Shown here: positions 45,727 to 56,883 of the stretch, piece by piece
How positions within the stretch are numbered: position 1 is the first letter of the stretch
How the letters are laid out: every line of letters begins with the position of its first letter
Assembly (NCBI GenBank): GCA_001910725.1
Contig: MJGA01000009.1
Coordinates: 124,001-188,000 of the forward strand
DNA from: Phanerodontia chrysosporium
Lineage: Eukaryota; Basidiomycota; Agaricomycetes; Polyporales; Phanerochaetaceae
Length of the DNA: 64,000 nucleotides
Direction of reading: 5' to 3'
Program-made: the position numbers and the translations under genes
Notes under the pieces: generated by a model
What the model saw: only the letters and a program-made list of their open reading frames with translations
What the model was told of the DNA's origin: nothing
Databases searched by the model: none

Positions 45727-48700
45727 ATGGCCTACCTGCAGAGGTCGGAGTACGCTCTGCTGGGAGGCGAGACCCCGAAGCACGCAGACGCCGCAGGACA
45801 CGCCTTTCAGACCGCACCTATCTTCACGGGCGATGCGCTCGACGCTCTGGGCACTGCCGTGCTCCCGCAACGCGCCGTCTATGGCCGTGTCATCGCTCAG
45901 CATGCCGAAGGCTTTCCTACACACGCAAAGGAGCCCGTGCTGTACATAAACACGAACACACCCTTCAGCGGGCTCATTTGTGGGCTACAGGTACGCCTGG
46001 ACTTCTTCGCGCCGATGAAGGCGCTGGATATTGTGCAGGGAACAGGGAAGAGCCACTCTACATCTGTGCTCCTCGAGAGCTGCCTCATGGTCGATCCGAG
46101 GCTCGGCACTCTTCCAGAACCGCTCAGCGCACTTGTGTGAGCAGCCGTCTTCTCATTTGTGGCGCAAGGGAACCCGCGAAAGCTCACCAGGCTCATCGTA
46201 GATTTCACTACGATACGGCAGCAGGGGGTGGAGCTGTGCAGCCATGCGAGGCGGCGTACCTCTCGATGCTCGATGCGGAGAATGGAGGCGGGGCGGTGGC
46301 ACCGACTGTGACTGTCCTGGTGTTGTGAGTGTGTGACGGTCGTTGTCGATAGAGGGGAAGGGCTCATATCAGTGCCAGGCCCTCGAATTTGCGTGCGATG
46401 CGAAAGGTCTATGCCAAGCTACCCGGAGGAGATTCAGTTCACTGGATTAGCAACGACGTTGATTCTACAACGCCGGATAAATCCAGGCAGTCTCCGACCA
46501 CAAAGGGGAGGTGCCGGCTTAAGCCAGCATAATGGGGAATATTCACACAAAACTAAAACCGCATGCGGGAGTCGAACTCCGAACCTTGTAAACAAGGACA
46601 TGCAACAACAGCAATGCACTAGCCATTCCACCACCATGACATGTTAAAAGGATAATCAATACAATATACATCGCTCATTTGGACTCCTTCACTGACCCGT
46701 GCATCCTGGCGTCTTCTAGCGAATCAATCCAATGGGCGTCTTTATAGGGACTAATCCACTGCACGCGTTCTCAGGTGGATTAATCTGCAGGGCGCCTTCT
46801 TCATTTTTTGGGCCGCCGCAGCTGTACGCCCGACGCCGAGCACGCCCTGGGCAGGGTAACATGACAGCGGCCAGTACACGCCTCTCTCACCTCATCTATA
46901 TGGTCTAAGAATTCCCAGCATGCCATTGTGATATTTATCAACTAATGCTCAGCATCTGCGCTTTGTGATGCACCACAAGGACAAAAGGTACAAACACAGC
47001 TTAGCGGGTTTGAATCCGCAACTAAGCCAGGGTGGATTAACTGACATGCTCATAAATGGGATTTGTTTGCGTACATGTACATAAAATACAGCTTTCAAAA
47101 TATGTCCAAGTTGAGCAGTGGTAGCAGCGTGGGGGAACACTCTTTTAATGGAGCCTTGCGCGAGTTCCACTCCCGCTCGTGCCTATTTTATTTATGCCTG
47201 ATGGAACAGTGATGCTGAAGCGCCCGCCGCCTGGATTAATCCGGCGTTGTAGAATCAACGTCGTAGCTGATCCAGCGAACTGAAACTTTAGCTACCCGCC
47301 GTTCGCGTCGAGCCTCTCCACTTCTCTCCCGAGGATATTAGTGGCGAACGTCTGCTCGCAATGATGAAGGTGGAGGAAAATGGACGTGAGTGTCGATGGT
47401 GGGTCTTGCTTGTCAAATGTTCTGACTCGGGGATAGAAATGCCTTTGTATATGGAAGCCGTCATGACCATCCTTCGGTCGATGGAGGACAAATTCGACTA
47501 TACTAAATTCCGCGAACAGCTCAGTGCGCAGACATTCAGTGCGGCACAGAAGTCGATGCTCAAGCTGCGTCTGTCACTTCTCGATTCATGCCTGAAGGAC
47601 GGGAATACGTCAAATCGTGTTTCAACTCACTTCAAAAAGGGACATCTGACCATCATCGAGTAAGTGCAAAAGAGGGCATGTGCACGATACTAAGGCTGAC
47701 AGTTTGTATCAGCTTGTCTTCACCGTTTATGGATGGATCATCTGCCTGCGGCTTCTTCGATCTGATACTCGGACTCTTCGTCGAGGCCGACGTAAATACC
47801 TTAGGAAAGATTGTTGGTAAGCTCGTCTCAGGCGGACCACCTTTGAGATAGGTTAACTTGTTTCCCATCAGTTCTGGACGAAGCGCACAAGGTACCTCTC
47901 ATCTAGCTCGCATGGCTATTGACTGACGATACCCCAGTATCTGACCGATGCGCAAACCGGCTCGTCGTCCCGCCTCACCGAATCGCTTCTTACAATTATC
48001 CGACAGTATCGCCACCTTGGCACGCGCGTGCTCGTATCGACACAGGAGCCAACAGTCGTTCCCGCAAAATTCCTTGCTCTCTGCTCATTCATCATTGCGC
48101 ACCGCTTTCAGTCTCCCGAGTGGCTGCGTATGCTCACGAAGCACGTCTCCGTGTCTGAGCGGAGCTTCGATGAGCTCTTCGCCAAGGTACGGACGAGCAA
48201 ACTTGTACTTTGATCTGAGCGGCGGTTGATCCTCGAGACAAATGCAGGTAGTATCGCTCCAGACAGGTCAGGCGATCATGTTCACTGCCAGTGGGGTCAG
48301 CGTCCGTGCAACTGGGCATGGTGGAGATTACACAAGCGATGAAGCAAATATCAAAGCTGGCACTGCTGCGCAGCTCGGCGCGGGATATCTCTTGGTACAG
48401 TCTCGCCTTCGGGCGACCCACGATGGCGGTCGCTCTATCCTTGCAGTGCGAGAACCAGAGCGTACCGTTCCCAGGCCCCAACCCGAGACGACGCGGACGA
48501 ATGGGTGGACGCCAAGAAGTACCGCAAGCCCCAGTGTATCAGGGCTTTCCCAAACAAAGTCGCTCTCAGCGCACAGTTCAGCACTGGTGTCTGCTCGGCC
48601 GGACGATGCGCGAACTGAAGCGTACTTCTCCACGTCGTCTGACGCCGCAGCCGCGAGCAGTTCCGACGAGCAGACACGAGAGGTCCGCGCGCCCGCGCAC

Positions 48701-49174
48701 CCGCCCGTGTTCGTCATGACGAGCGTCGCGCTGCGCCGCTTCCGGCCGCTCGTCGCGCTCCTGCAGCAGCTCTTCCGCGAGGAGGCGCTGTGGCGCGTGA
48801 AGACGCAGCGCGTGCGCACCGCGCTGGGGCTCACGCCGGAGGACATCGTCGAGGCGACGCGTCTCGGGGTCGTCGTGCGCGCAGAGGGCACGGGCCAGAC
48901 GCGCATCATGCTCGCGCCCGGCGCGGAGTATGTCATGGATCGCACCGTGTACCTCACCGGCGCCCTGCGCGACGGCATACCGCTCGTGCAGTACCTGACT
49001 GCGCAGGCAGCTGCAGGCTTCACCGAGATCACCGCCGCGACGCTTCGTCGCAGGTTTGGTCAGGAGCTGGAAGAAATCATCGAGAAACTGAAGGCGCAAG
49101 ACGTCGTTGAGGATGTGCCTGGCTCGCCGAACCGCAAGATCAGGCTTTGCTCGTTTACGCAGGTTATAATCTAG
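45727..49174 (+). CDS. HerA/FtsK-like P-loop ATPase, paralog 3 (interrupted by a DNA element)
   Basis: ATG at 45727 (MAYLQRSEYALLGGETPKHA); stop at 49174. All family blocks are in frame: HAFQTAPIFTGDALDALG, LPQRAVYGRVIAQH, LYINTNTPFSGLICGLQ, Walker A GTGKSHSTSVLLES, YDTAAGGGAVQPCEAAYL, MPLYMEAVMTILRSMEDKF, SSPFMDGSSACGFFDLILGL, Walker B GKIV-VLDEAHK split by an intron (about 47817-47872), and STQEPTVVPAKFLALC. Within the exon reading MRKVYAKLP|AVRVEPLHF an 864-bp element (46426-47289) is inserted with a 9-bp duplication; without it the exon is continuous. The C-terminus has two helix-turn-helix-like repeats (FRPLVALLQQLF..., IPLVQYLTAQAA...). Apart from the insertion this is the paralog with no one-base breaks that I noticed. 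As it stands the gene is probably inactive unless the insert is spliced out. Confidence 0.7.
46555..46645 (-). repeat. tRNA-like module inside the DNA element
   Basis: On the minus strand this reads GGTGGAATGGCTAGTGCATT (D-arm-like), CCTTGTTTACAAGG (hairpin in the anticodon position) and GGAGTTCGACTCC (T-arm, B box). An acceptor stem is not evident, so it is a tRNA-derived piece and not a gene. Confidence 0.4.
47105..47190 (+). repeat. second tRNA-like module inside the DNA element
   Basis: GTTGAGCAGTGGTAGCAGCG resembles a D arm and A box, and GCGAGTTCCACTCCCGC a T arm and B box, at roughly tRNA spacing. The stems between are degenerate. A third B-box-like run, GGGTTTGAATCCGC, lies near 47007. 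Confidence 0.35.
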
Positions 49175-49443
49175 CTCTTCATTGGCATAGGAGTGCCGGA
49201 CTGAATGATAGCAAGCCTGATGTGTCATCAATGCAGGTTACCCGAGATCCCGTCGAATATTACCTAGCGAAAATATGACATCTCGAGCTTGCCCAACCAA
49301 AGAAAAGAGGAATCGCATGAAAAGAAGGGCGTAAATTTGGACCAAATTTGCCTATGCAAGCCTCTGCGTGGTTGACATGACGGGAATGCTATTACGAGCT
49401 ATTGAATATAAGCTCCAATGCAGTCGCCCGACATAGTCTCGCG
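49175..49443. other. 3' intergenic region
   Basis: 269 bp between convergent genes; nothing recognisable. Confidence 0.35.
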
Positions 49444-52023
49444 CTATGCCTGGCTGCCCTCTTCTTCACGGCTATCCTCCAGGTCTTTGTCTGGGATCTG
49501 CAAAGATACGTAAGCGGCTTGTTCGACATTGCAGAGGCCGGTACCTACCGGGAGCCGTACGATATATGCCGCCACCGCGGCGCATACAGCGAAAATGAAC
49601 ACCTTGTGTATGCTCTCCGCGTACGCGTCCCGCGCTACACGCTGCAGATCGGGAGGTAGATCTCTCACAGCCTTCGCCGACCGTCTGATAGTCTTGATAA
49701 TCTGGCATAGAGGTAGATCGCTCTTAGGATCGGCTGGAGCAGGCGGACTGTAAGAAGAAGAAGAAATGCACGCACCTTTTCTGCATCCGGACTATGTATG
49801 CGCTCCCACAGCCTGTCATTGAGTTCGGCCTGGAAAATTGCAGAGGCGACTGCCACACCGGAGACTTGGCCGAGCCCGCGGAAGAGCTGGCAGAAGCCTG
49901 TACCGACCGCAACGCACGATGTAGGCAGGTGCGCAAGCCGGGCAATGGTCATTGCTTGCAGTGCGACGGCGTTCCCGAAGCCCAGAGGGACCTGCCAGTG
50001 TCGGGGTGACCAGGAAGCACAGACTGCAAGAGGAGAGTATGAGACTCACGATAGAAAACCAAAGCTGGAACGGAGGAGATGACTCATGCATTTGACACAG
50101 CAAGATGGTGCCGATTATAGGAAAGGACCCGAAGACGAGGTCGAGTTTCTTGTACGTGCCCATGTAGTGGATCAACCACCTTGAATAAATCAGAGCCTCG
50201 GATAGCATATATGCAGAGAGAGTGCATACCCAGCGAGTAGTGAACCCACAGAGAACGACACGCCATTTGGGATCAGATGAGAGCCTACGGAACACGATGT
50301 CGGTGTACGGATACCATACTGTAGACATCGAACATACCTGCTCGCCCTGCGCTGTCCAATCGGACTGTCCTAAACCACATTGGAAAGTAGTACAGCACGG
50401 CAAAATTGCACATCGCGACGCAGAAGTTGCTGATGCCGATCAGAAACGGAACTCGCTGGCGCAGAAGGAACGGAGCAAGAACCGGCTCTTGGGCAAAGCG
50501 AAGCTCGACAGCAAGGAACAGGACGGCGAGGACTAAAGAGCCTGAGAACGGCCAGTAAACGAGGGGGTCTCTCCACTGAAACTTGTTATAGGTAATGGCT
50601 GGGACCTGGAGAAATCGACGAGACGCACCGGAAGGTAGTCGTTGGCGTGATAGCTGAGGAAGAGAAGGAAACAGAGCACCTGAAGCAGGAGTCCATTAAG
50701 CGGTTAGACCAGTGTGTGTCAAAGTGAGCTCACCGATCCAAATAGCATTGCTGTTCCTGTGAAGTCAATTCTGCGCGACATCTCCTGCACGCTCTTTCCA
50801 TCTGGATTCTGTCAAGTTCGATCAGCCAACGCGAACGCGACATGGAGTAGTTTTGCATACAGAATAGCGGAGGTTGAACGTCACAAGAAGGAATGCGAAG
50901 CAGAATAGAGGTATTTGCGCTAGGAATGCCCATCGCCAGCCGAACCTGGGAGATAATATGAGTGTAAAGGCAGAACCTCGGAATGGTGCAGCTGCAAACC
51001 AGTCGCTGATGAATCCACCAAATGGTCCGCCGATACCCATACCGATCTGTGTCCGCCAGTCAGCCAGGTGTACACGCCGCACAGAGCTTGGATTGAAAGG
51101 CGTACGCTATTGCACACCATGGCCAAGCCTTGAGTTATGCCACGATTCTACATGGAATACATTACGAGTCTGGTCGAAGGTAGCCAGAGTGTACATACCC
51201 GCAGTTCGAACAAGTCGCTCGTCACGATCCTGAGTCGTGTGTATCAATCAGCATCGCCTCACTAACACATTCGCAACTGCTGGAAGGCATACGTAGCTGT
51301 CGTCATCACACCACCGCCTCCGAGTCCTCCAATCTATGAGCTATGCGTATGAATACGGAGCGTAACTCGATTGGTACCGACTCACAAATCGGGCGGTGAT
51401 GAGCATGAACATATTCTTCGCTGTGGCACTCATGATGCATCCAACGAGTGACAGGAAAATGGCTGTTTGCACTGCGACCCTGCGCCCGAAAATGTCGCAC
51501 AGGCGTCCATACAAAGGGGTAAAGGTGCACGTCGCCAAGAGATGTCTAGCACGAATAGTCAAATCAGGAGCCGGGATGAATTACGCAAGCACTAACGATG
51601 TCCCGAGCCAGCCCGCTTGGTGAGATTGGTGAAACTCGGAAGACATATCGGATAACACTGGGGGAAATATTCACGAGTCTTGAAGGTAAACAAGAGATAT
51701 CGGCACTTACCAGTAGCTACGAGAGTGGCTGAGAGGTTTCAATGGCGATTCGTTCAGTATCCCGCAAACCATAGTTTCCGTATGGGTGTGACTTACAGTT
51801 GGCCGACTGGCCTATGCGTCAGCGAGATTTGTGGTACGACATTGAACTGAACACATACCGAGAGGAAAGTCGCAAGCCACAAACCGGCCAGGATGGCGTA
51901 GCGTGTGCGACATGGTATGTCTATTGGCGCAGAGGAGGTTTTAGTGTCCTCCCTCCGTCCCGAGTATCCCGGTGTCGTCTGCCCGGAACGAAGCAAAGGC
52001 TCCGCCTCCGCCGGCTGTGTCAT
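49444..52023 (-). CDS. MFS transporter, DHA2/vacuolar amino-acid type
   Basis: Polytopic transporter with a probable 12-14 helices. The ATG at 52023 gives MTQPAEAEPLLRSGQTTPGY, a dileucine-bearing head common in vacuolar members. Recognisable parts: YAILAGLWLATFLSVCVQFN (helix 1); LLATCTFTPLYGRLCDIFGR (helix 2 and motif A, with GRRVAV following); GLGGGGVMTTATY; LRNRGITQGLAMV; GIGGPFGGFISDWF (motif C-like); RFGWRWAFLAQIPLFCFAFL; PSLVYWPFSG-type loops; and VGTGFCQLFRGLGQVSGVAV near 49880. The tail is YAESIHKVFIFAVCAAVAAY and a charged end with the stop at 49444. A dozen or more small introns split it, so exon ends are not all fixed. Basic amino acid or drug transport is suggested by family resemblance only. 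Confidence 0.78.
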
Positions 52024-52452
52024 AACGCAGAGTCTTGTCAAGATTCTAACTTTGGTTTAGTCTCGGTAAGTAGAGTTGTTACTTCCGAGTTTCAGCCTTG
52101 ACGGCAGGGTACCCTAGAGGTTAAAAGCTGAGTGTCATGCATTGCTGACTGCCCGTGGCTCGCAAGCCCCGCGGCTCCACCACCGAGACGAACATAGGTT
52201 CCAAATTTGGCAGGCGGAGTCGCATGACGTAAGCAGCAGCTGCCAGTTACCAAGACGCGGGAGTTTGACCTGGCAAAGCTCACAGCGTTTCGCCAGCATC
52301 TACAATCCTTGCAGATCAATAAAAAATGCAATTATAAGACAATGGGAATAAATGCTAGAATGAGCCACAAACCACAAACGAGAAGGGGTCTTGACCAACG
52401 GATACACTGTCCATGATTGAAAACAAGGCCTCCAACGTAAGCCGCCAGGACT
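52024..52452. other. intergenic region
   Basis: About 430 bp. Near 52105-52195 GGTACCCTAGAGGTTAAAAGC and GGCTCGCAAGCC vaguely resemble pol III A and B boxes, but I do not call an element. No gene is seen. Confidence 0.3.
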
Positions 52453-54553
52453 TCATATACCATGACTCGATACACCGGGGTGGCAAGGAGCCGCATCCTC
52501 ATTCTCATCACTGAAGTCGGTCTCCTCTGCCTCTGCATCGTAGACCGAATCTTCATCTCCATCTTCATCTTCATCCTCGGGATAGGCGGGCGGCGGGTCA
52601 AGCCGAAGTCGCACCGGGAAGGGGAGCTGACGGGGAGGCGCATCGTACAACGTCCGCGGGACCTCGCCAAATGGATAACGAAAGGCGAATGGCTCGTAGT
52701 CCGCAGCTCGGTCCATCTCAAGCTGGACGAGGACAGCGCGGCTCGGAAGGACGTCGCCGTCAGGTCCTAGGTGGACGGAGAAGTCGTCCCGAACGTGGCC
52801 GCCACAGTGGAAGGAGGGAAAGTGGAACGCTTCTGGCGGCCCAAGAAGTACATGCGCTGCAGGGCAGTAGTCGGCTGTGTGAATGGATGAGCAGCAGGCA
52901 CGGGAGAGGGAAGATGGGGCCGACCTCGATAGAATCCCTCCTCGAGCAGGTCCCAGTCGAGGCCATCGAAGTATGAATGAGTCTTGAGCTGCGCGGCGGA
53001 CCAGCGCTTCCTTACATCGCGCGTGAGCATCTGCAAATTCGTGAGTGCCACTGTTCGATTGCTGCGGGAATATGACTCACCTTGTGGAGGAGATCCTGGA
53101 GCCCGATGTCATGGACGCGATGGAGCGGAATATCCTCAGTTACCATCCTTGCAATCATGTCGTCGCGCAAGGATGCGTAGTAAACAGACACATGCGTCCC
53201 GAGGTAGACCTCAAGGAGCGTAATGCCCAGGGCCCAGACATCCACCAGGCAATCGTAGCCTACCGTTTCCGCTACGGCCATTTCAGGTGCGAAGTACCCC
53301 GGAGTTCCCGTGCAGTACGTCAGCCCAAGACCGGAAATGTCGGCACTTCCGTCCCTGGTCGCCCACGAGAGCCCGAAGTCCGCTAGTGCCAGATGTCCAC
53401 TGGGGGACAGGAGGAAGTTTGCGGGCTTGATATCCCGATGGATGATACCCAGCGCATGAAGATTCGCGAGCGCAGCGACCTACATACGCAGTCAGAGAAG
53501 GAAGAGGAAAAGCCTGCAAGAAAAACATACCGCTTCTGCTGCGTACAGCTTCATGTCATGTTTCTCCTCATCCGCCCGCATCCCCTTGAGCCGGTCGAGG
53601 AGGCTATGGCGGTACAATGGCTGCTCATGACGGGTGAGTCTCGCCTCCTGCGTCAAGAGTATCTCACTCACCATCAGGAAATAGACATTATCCTCGTCGT
53701 CCCACGACGCGAGCAGTGGCATGAGGAAGGCGCGCCGACCCAGCGTCACGCGTTCCCAACTATGCCGCTCGTTCAAGATGGCGCAGCGGCCTCCGGCGCG
53801 CGGTACACGATCGGCTTGTGGAGGACCTTGAGCGCGAACCACTGGCCATGCTGATCGCGCACAGAGAAGACCCGACCGCTTCCGCCCGCGCCGAGCATGC
53901 CGATGAGCGTATAGTCGACGCCGTCGTGCGAGACCATCGGCGGGTCACTGAGCTCGGGGTCGAAGTACCTTTGTGTCGGGTCAGACAGGGAAGCAGGATT
54001 GCTAACAGAAAATCCTGAACCGATGTAAGCAGGCGGGACGTCTGCAGGTCGTACACCGTCGAGGAACGAGGGACTTGTCTCCTTCGCTGCTGTTGGAGAC
54101 GCCTCAGATGATGCAGCGACAGGGGGGAGAGGCTGCTTCTCAGCTTCCCAAGTCTTTAGGACCGCCGGCTCTCCGGTTTCGCTAGAGTCAATACTTGGAG
54201 AGAACTGGTTAGCCTCTTCGTTTCCAGTCGCCTCTGGTACGGTTGGCAAAGGATGACCGTGGCGCGTGGTAATTGGAGTGCGTGGAGGCTGGGACGCGTT
54301 CGGCTTGGGCTTCGGAGGCGGCGAGAAAACGACGGGCGGACGTCTGAACGGCCGACTGGGCTGGCGAACACCCGCATCGGCCGCCGCTCCACCTTGCTGA
54401 GGTAGCTCTCGACGGCGAGCCGGAGCTCGTCGTCGACCGCGGGGAGCGAGATGACGAGCCTCAGCAGGTAGAGCTGCAACCGCTTAGACACCACGTCCGG
54501 GGTGTATGGACGAGCGAGAGCTCGGGGCTGTGTGGTGTATGTACGTGAACCAT
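52453..54553 (-). CDS. Ser/Thr protein kinase with Pro-rich N-terminal region (four one-base frame breaks)
   Basis: The ATG at 54553 gives MVHVHTPHSPELSLVHTP; stop at 52453. Blocks in order: LQLYLLRLVISLPAVDDELR, a Pro-rich linker (FRRPPVVFSPPPKPKPN), then the kinase: glycine loop LGAGGSGRVFSV, FALKVLHK with the ATP lysine, HRDIKPANFLL catalytic loop, ADFGLSW, GTPGYFAPEMAVAE, DVWALGITLLEVYLG, and a C-lobe end TRDVRKRWSAAQLKTHSYF. The tail is acidic (YPEDEDEDGDEDSVYDAEAE). The frame must move by one base at about 54498, 54382, 53793 and 52840; each is repaired by one extra G/C in a short run. All catalytic residues are present between breaks, so the gene is probably intact in the organism. Confidence 0.72.
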
Positions 54554-54915
54554 AGCTCGGGAGACGATCGAGGGCAATGGCAGAAGGGAAGGATAGTTGG
54601 ATGTATGCAAAGAATGCACGAACAAACGGACGTTATATACAAAGGTGGCAAAGGTCGTGGCCTCAAAGGGGCGTGGCGGGGTTCTTTGTGGTCTTTGGTT
54701 CGGTTTCCTAATTGGAACAGGCTTTCGGACTAAGCCACCATTTGGCCACATTGTGGCGAACACGATGTTGAGTGTCAAGGAACAGATCAGCGGATGCATC
54801 TACTTGACAATGGCTTGCTTCGGCGGAGTGGCACACCCGGCATGGTAGCCGGAAGCAGAGTCTATGGGCTTTGTGAGCACATGTACCTTTGTATATGCGT
54901 CAAAGCGGCTCACTT
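54554..54915. other. intergenic region
   Basis: About 360 bp between two minus-strand genes; it includes the kinase promoter. Nothing else is recognised. Confidence 0.35.
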
Positions 54916-56313
54916 TCAAAGCCAGCGTCTGAGGAAGTCGATACTTTCGGCCACAGTTACGTCGTTGATTTGCAAAATGCCCTTCGTGTGAACCTGGGGA
55001 AACGTTTGCTGCAGTATCGTGATGGCCTCGTCGTCGAGGAGGTCTCGGGCCGCGAGATTCGTAGTGATGAGGATGGGCATCTCTTGTAGAGTCGTGAACG
55101 ACGCGACAAAGCCATCGAGCGCCTCTGCGAAGGGCGAGTCCCGCAGCATCTCGAGAGGGACTGTGAACGAGGCCCAAACGTCGAGACAGAACCGGCGCAA
55201 CGGAAGCCCTGCTACGTTTCTCCGCGGCCGCGGGCAGATTGGAAGCAAGAATGCGATGATGCTGAGCAGCGTCACCTCGAACCAGGTGTCGTCCATGATG
55301 CACGAGAAACCCAGATTTTGGAGTTTGTGACAGCAGGTCAAGTTGATTATGTTGGGTATTTCAACAGCTAAAACAGCATTCAGCGCTTTGCAAGTAGAAC
55401 AAGGTTCGCATAACGCACGCCGGTTCTCGTACACCAACAGTGTCAGGCCAATATGCAGCGACGTGAGCGTCTGCGCGCATGCCCCCAAGAACGACTGCAG
55501 CAACGGGAGATGGCTCCATTTGAGATCCCCCAGGCAAAGGTGTGTCAGTACGTGAACCGATGGCGAGGCAGCAAGTCCGGTGATAATGGACTGCATAGCG
55601 CTGCTATTGATGTTGCGGTTCAGAAAGCGCTTGATGCGGAGCGACTCTGGGAAGGGGGCTGGAGAATCTGGGGTATAAACAGAGGTTTCGTTGCCCATGT
55701 AGTCGCATACACAGAATGTGTCGATTCCGCCGAAGAGCGAGAGAATGTGGCCAAGGGACTCGGAAGTCGCGACGTCCTCGGGCTCTCCGCGCCTGTCGTA
55801 TATGAGCTCGAGGGAGTGCAGGTTGATAGGATCTCGACTGATGGAGACAAGTTGAACTGTTTCTGGGGATAGCACCACATCCTCGAGGACTAGTTTGGTA
55901 AGGCGGGGAAGTGCTCGCAGGACAAGGACCAGCAGGTCTCCTGGGCAGTCTCGTCTCCGGACGCTTTGGCGATGGATGTTGAGCAGGGACGACTCTAGCC
56001 TGGCCATACGCAAGCGAAGCCATCTGACAGACTTTGCAACGTCCGAAAAATCCTGCAGAAATGACAGGACTTGTTCCAACGTGCTGTATTTCCGGCTCTC
56101 CGTCGAGAACGTCAGGTTCCATACACGGAAGATGTGCCTCCGTGCTATGCCTGCCCAGGAGCGACATGTCATCGCACAGGACTTCAGCGTTCTTCGAGCG
56201 CGATTCTCGATTACGAGATTGAGTCGATTGTCCATATGGTCGTTGTAAGTGTAGTCGAGGTAAGTGAAACATTCGTCGATGAGCTCTGGCGGGAGCCTGC
56301 TGGCTGACGACAT
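54916..56313 (-). CDS. F-box/LRR-like protein
   Basis: Single exon, 465 residues, ATG at 56313 (MSSASRLPPELIDECFTYLD). Residues 5-60 form an F-box-like domain: LPPELIDECFTYLD, then TLKSCAMTCRSWAGIARRHI with the conserved Trp. The rest has leucine-rich segments spaced irregularly (LRALPRLTKLVLEDVVLSPE, LTHLCLGDLKWSHLP, LTSLHIGLTLLVYENR). This is the common basidiomycete layout, expected to bring substrates to an SCF ubiquitin ligase through Skp1. The target is unknown. The open frame continues upstream to 56517 but the Met at 56313 sits right before the F-box and is preferred. Confidence 0.82.
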   Translation of the reverse strand: MSSASRLPPELIDECFTYLDYTYNDHMDNRLNLVIENRARRTLKSCAMTCRSWAGIARRHIFRVWNLTFSTESRKYSTLEQVLSFLQDFSDVAKSVRWLRLRMARLESSLLNIHRQSVRRRDCPGDLLVLVLRALPRLTKLVLEDVVLSPETVQLVSISRDPINLHSLELIYDRRGEPEDVATSESLGHILSLFGGIDTFCVCDYMGNETSVYTPDSPAPFPESLRIKRFLNRNINSSAMQSIITGLAASPSVHVLTHLCLGDLKWSHLPLLQSFLGACAQTLTSLHIGLTLLVYENRRALCEPCSTCKALNAVLAVEIPNIINLTCCHKLQNLGFSCIMDDTWFEVTLLSIIAFLLPICPRPRRNVAGLPLRRFCLDVWASFTVPLEMLRDSPFAEALDGFVASFTTLQEMPILITTNLAARDLLDDEAITILQQTFPQVHTKGILQINDVTVAESIDFLRRWL

Positions 56314-56883
56314 GAAAACTACACTTTCAGACACTGTACACCGATTCTCACACATGAGATTACCACTGCACTCGACTAGTTGGGTGGAACTTACTTGATT
56401 TGTGGAATGTTGTAGTGGACTTTCGTTCCAACCTTGCGCGCCTGGACGAGTTTGAAACTCTGGTTTGCACCAGGACCCCGAAGACACCGAACCGTTATCG
56501 TAGCAACGGGAAGACAAGCATACCCTTGGCAGATTACTATAGCGTCCTAAGCAAGAATAATGTTTTGTACGTACGTCTGACTATTGTATCTCTTGAAAGG
56601 GAGACAAGAGCTGGTGCTGATACTCGTCGCCATTCACGAGCGGCAGATGAGCTCGGGTCTAACACACTAGTTCAAGCGTTATTTACCACTGTTTTTCGTC
56701 CCCAAAACCCAGAATCAACACAAAGTACTGGTCTGTATGAACGCTATCTTATTTCACTGCGCACAAGCGGTTATATCAACGCTAGGCCCCTGTCCCCTTG
56801 TTGAATCCGAAGAGGACCTCTGTCACCTTTCGGGCGCCCCGACTCTTACTATTTTTGGACGTCATATATTCCAAGCTGTTCGC
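56314..56883. other. intergenic region between divergent genes
   Basis: About 570 bp with the 5' sides of the F-box gene and the next plus-strand gene. The open frame of the latter continues upstream to 56737, but without protein-like composition. Confidence 0.35.

Larger units (their letters stand above)
46426..47289. mobile_element. 864-bp non-autonomous DNA transposon, MULE-like, inside paralog 3
   Basis: Flanked by a perfect 9-bp direct duplication AGCTACCCG (46417-46425 and 47290-47298). Terminal inverted repeats of 56 bp (46433-46488 and 47229-47284) match at 52 positions, with a core ACGACGTTGATTCTACAACG. The six or seven outermost bases match poorly. A 9-bp duplication with long inverted repeats is characteristic of Mutator-like elements. 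The interior has no transposase frame, so it needs an enzyme supplied elsewhere. GGATTAATC-like motifs recur inside (near 46795, 47035 and within the right repeat). Three stretches look like pol III B boxes. Confidence 0.8.

Noticed and set aside
46555..46645. Functional tRNA gene
   Set aside because: The T-arm is good but there is no acceptor stem or standard 7-base anticodon loop, and it lies in a transposable element.
46426..47289. The insert as an ordinary intron of paralog 3
   Set aside because: It is 864 bp against about 50-65 bp for other introns here, has long inverted repeats and a 9-bp duplication, and its ends are not GT-AG.
52105..52195. tRNA-derived repeat in the spacer after the third MFS gene
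   Set aside because: The resemblance to A and B boxes is too weak and no tail or target duplication is visible.
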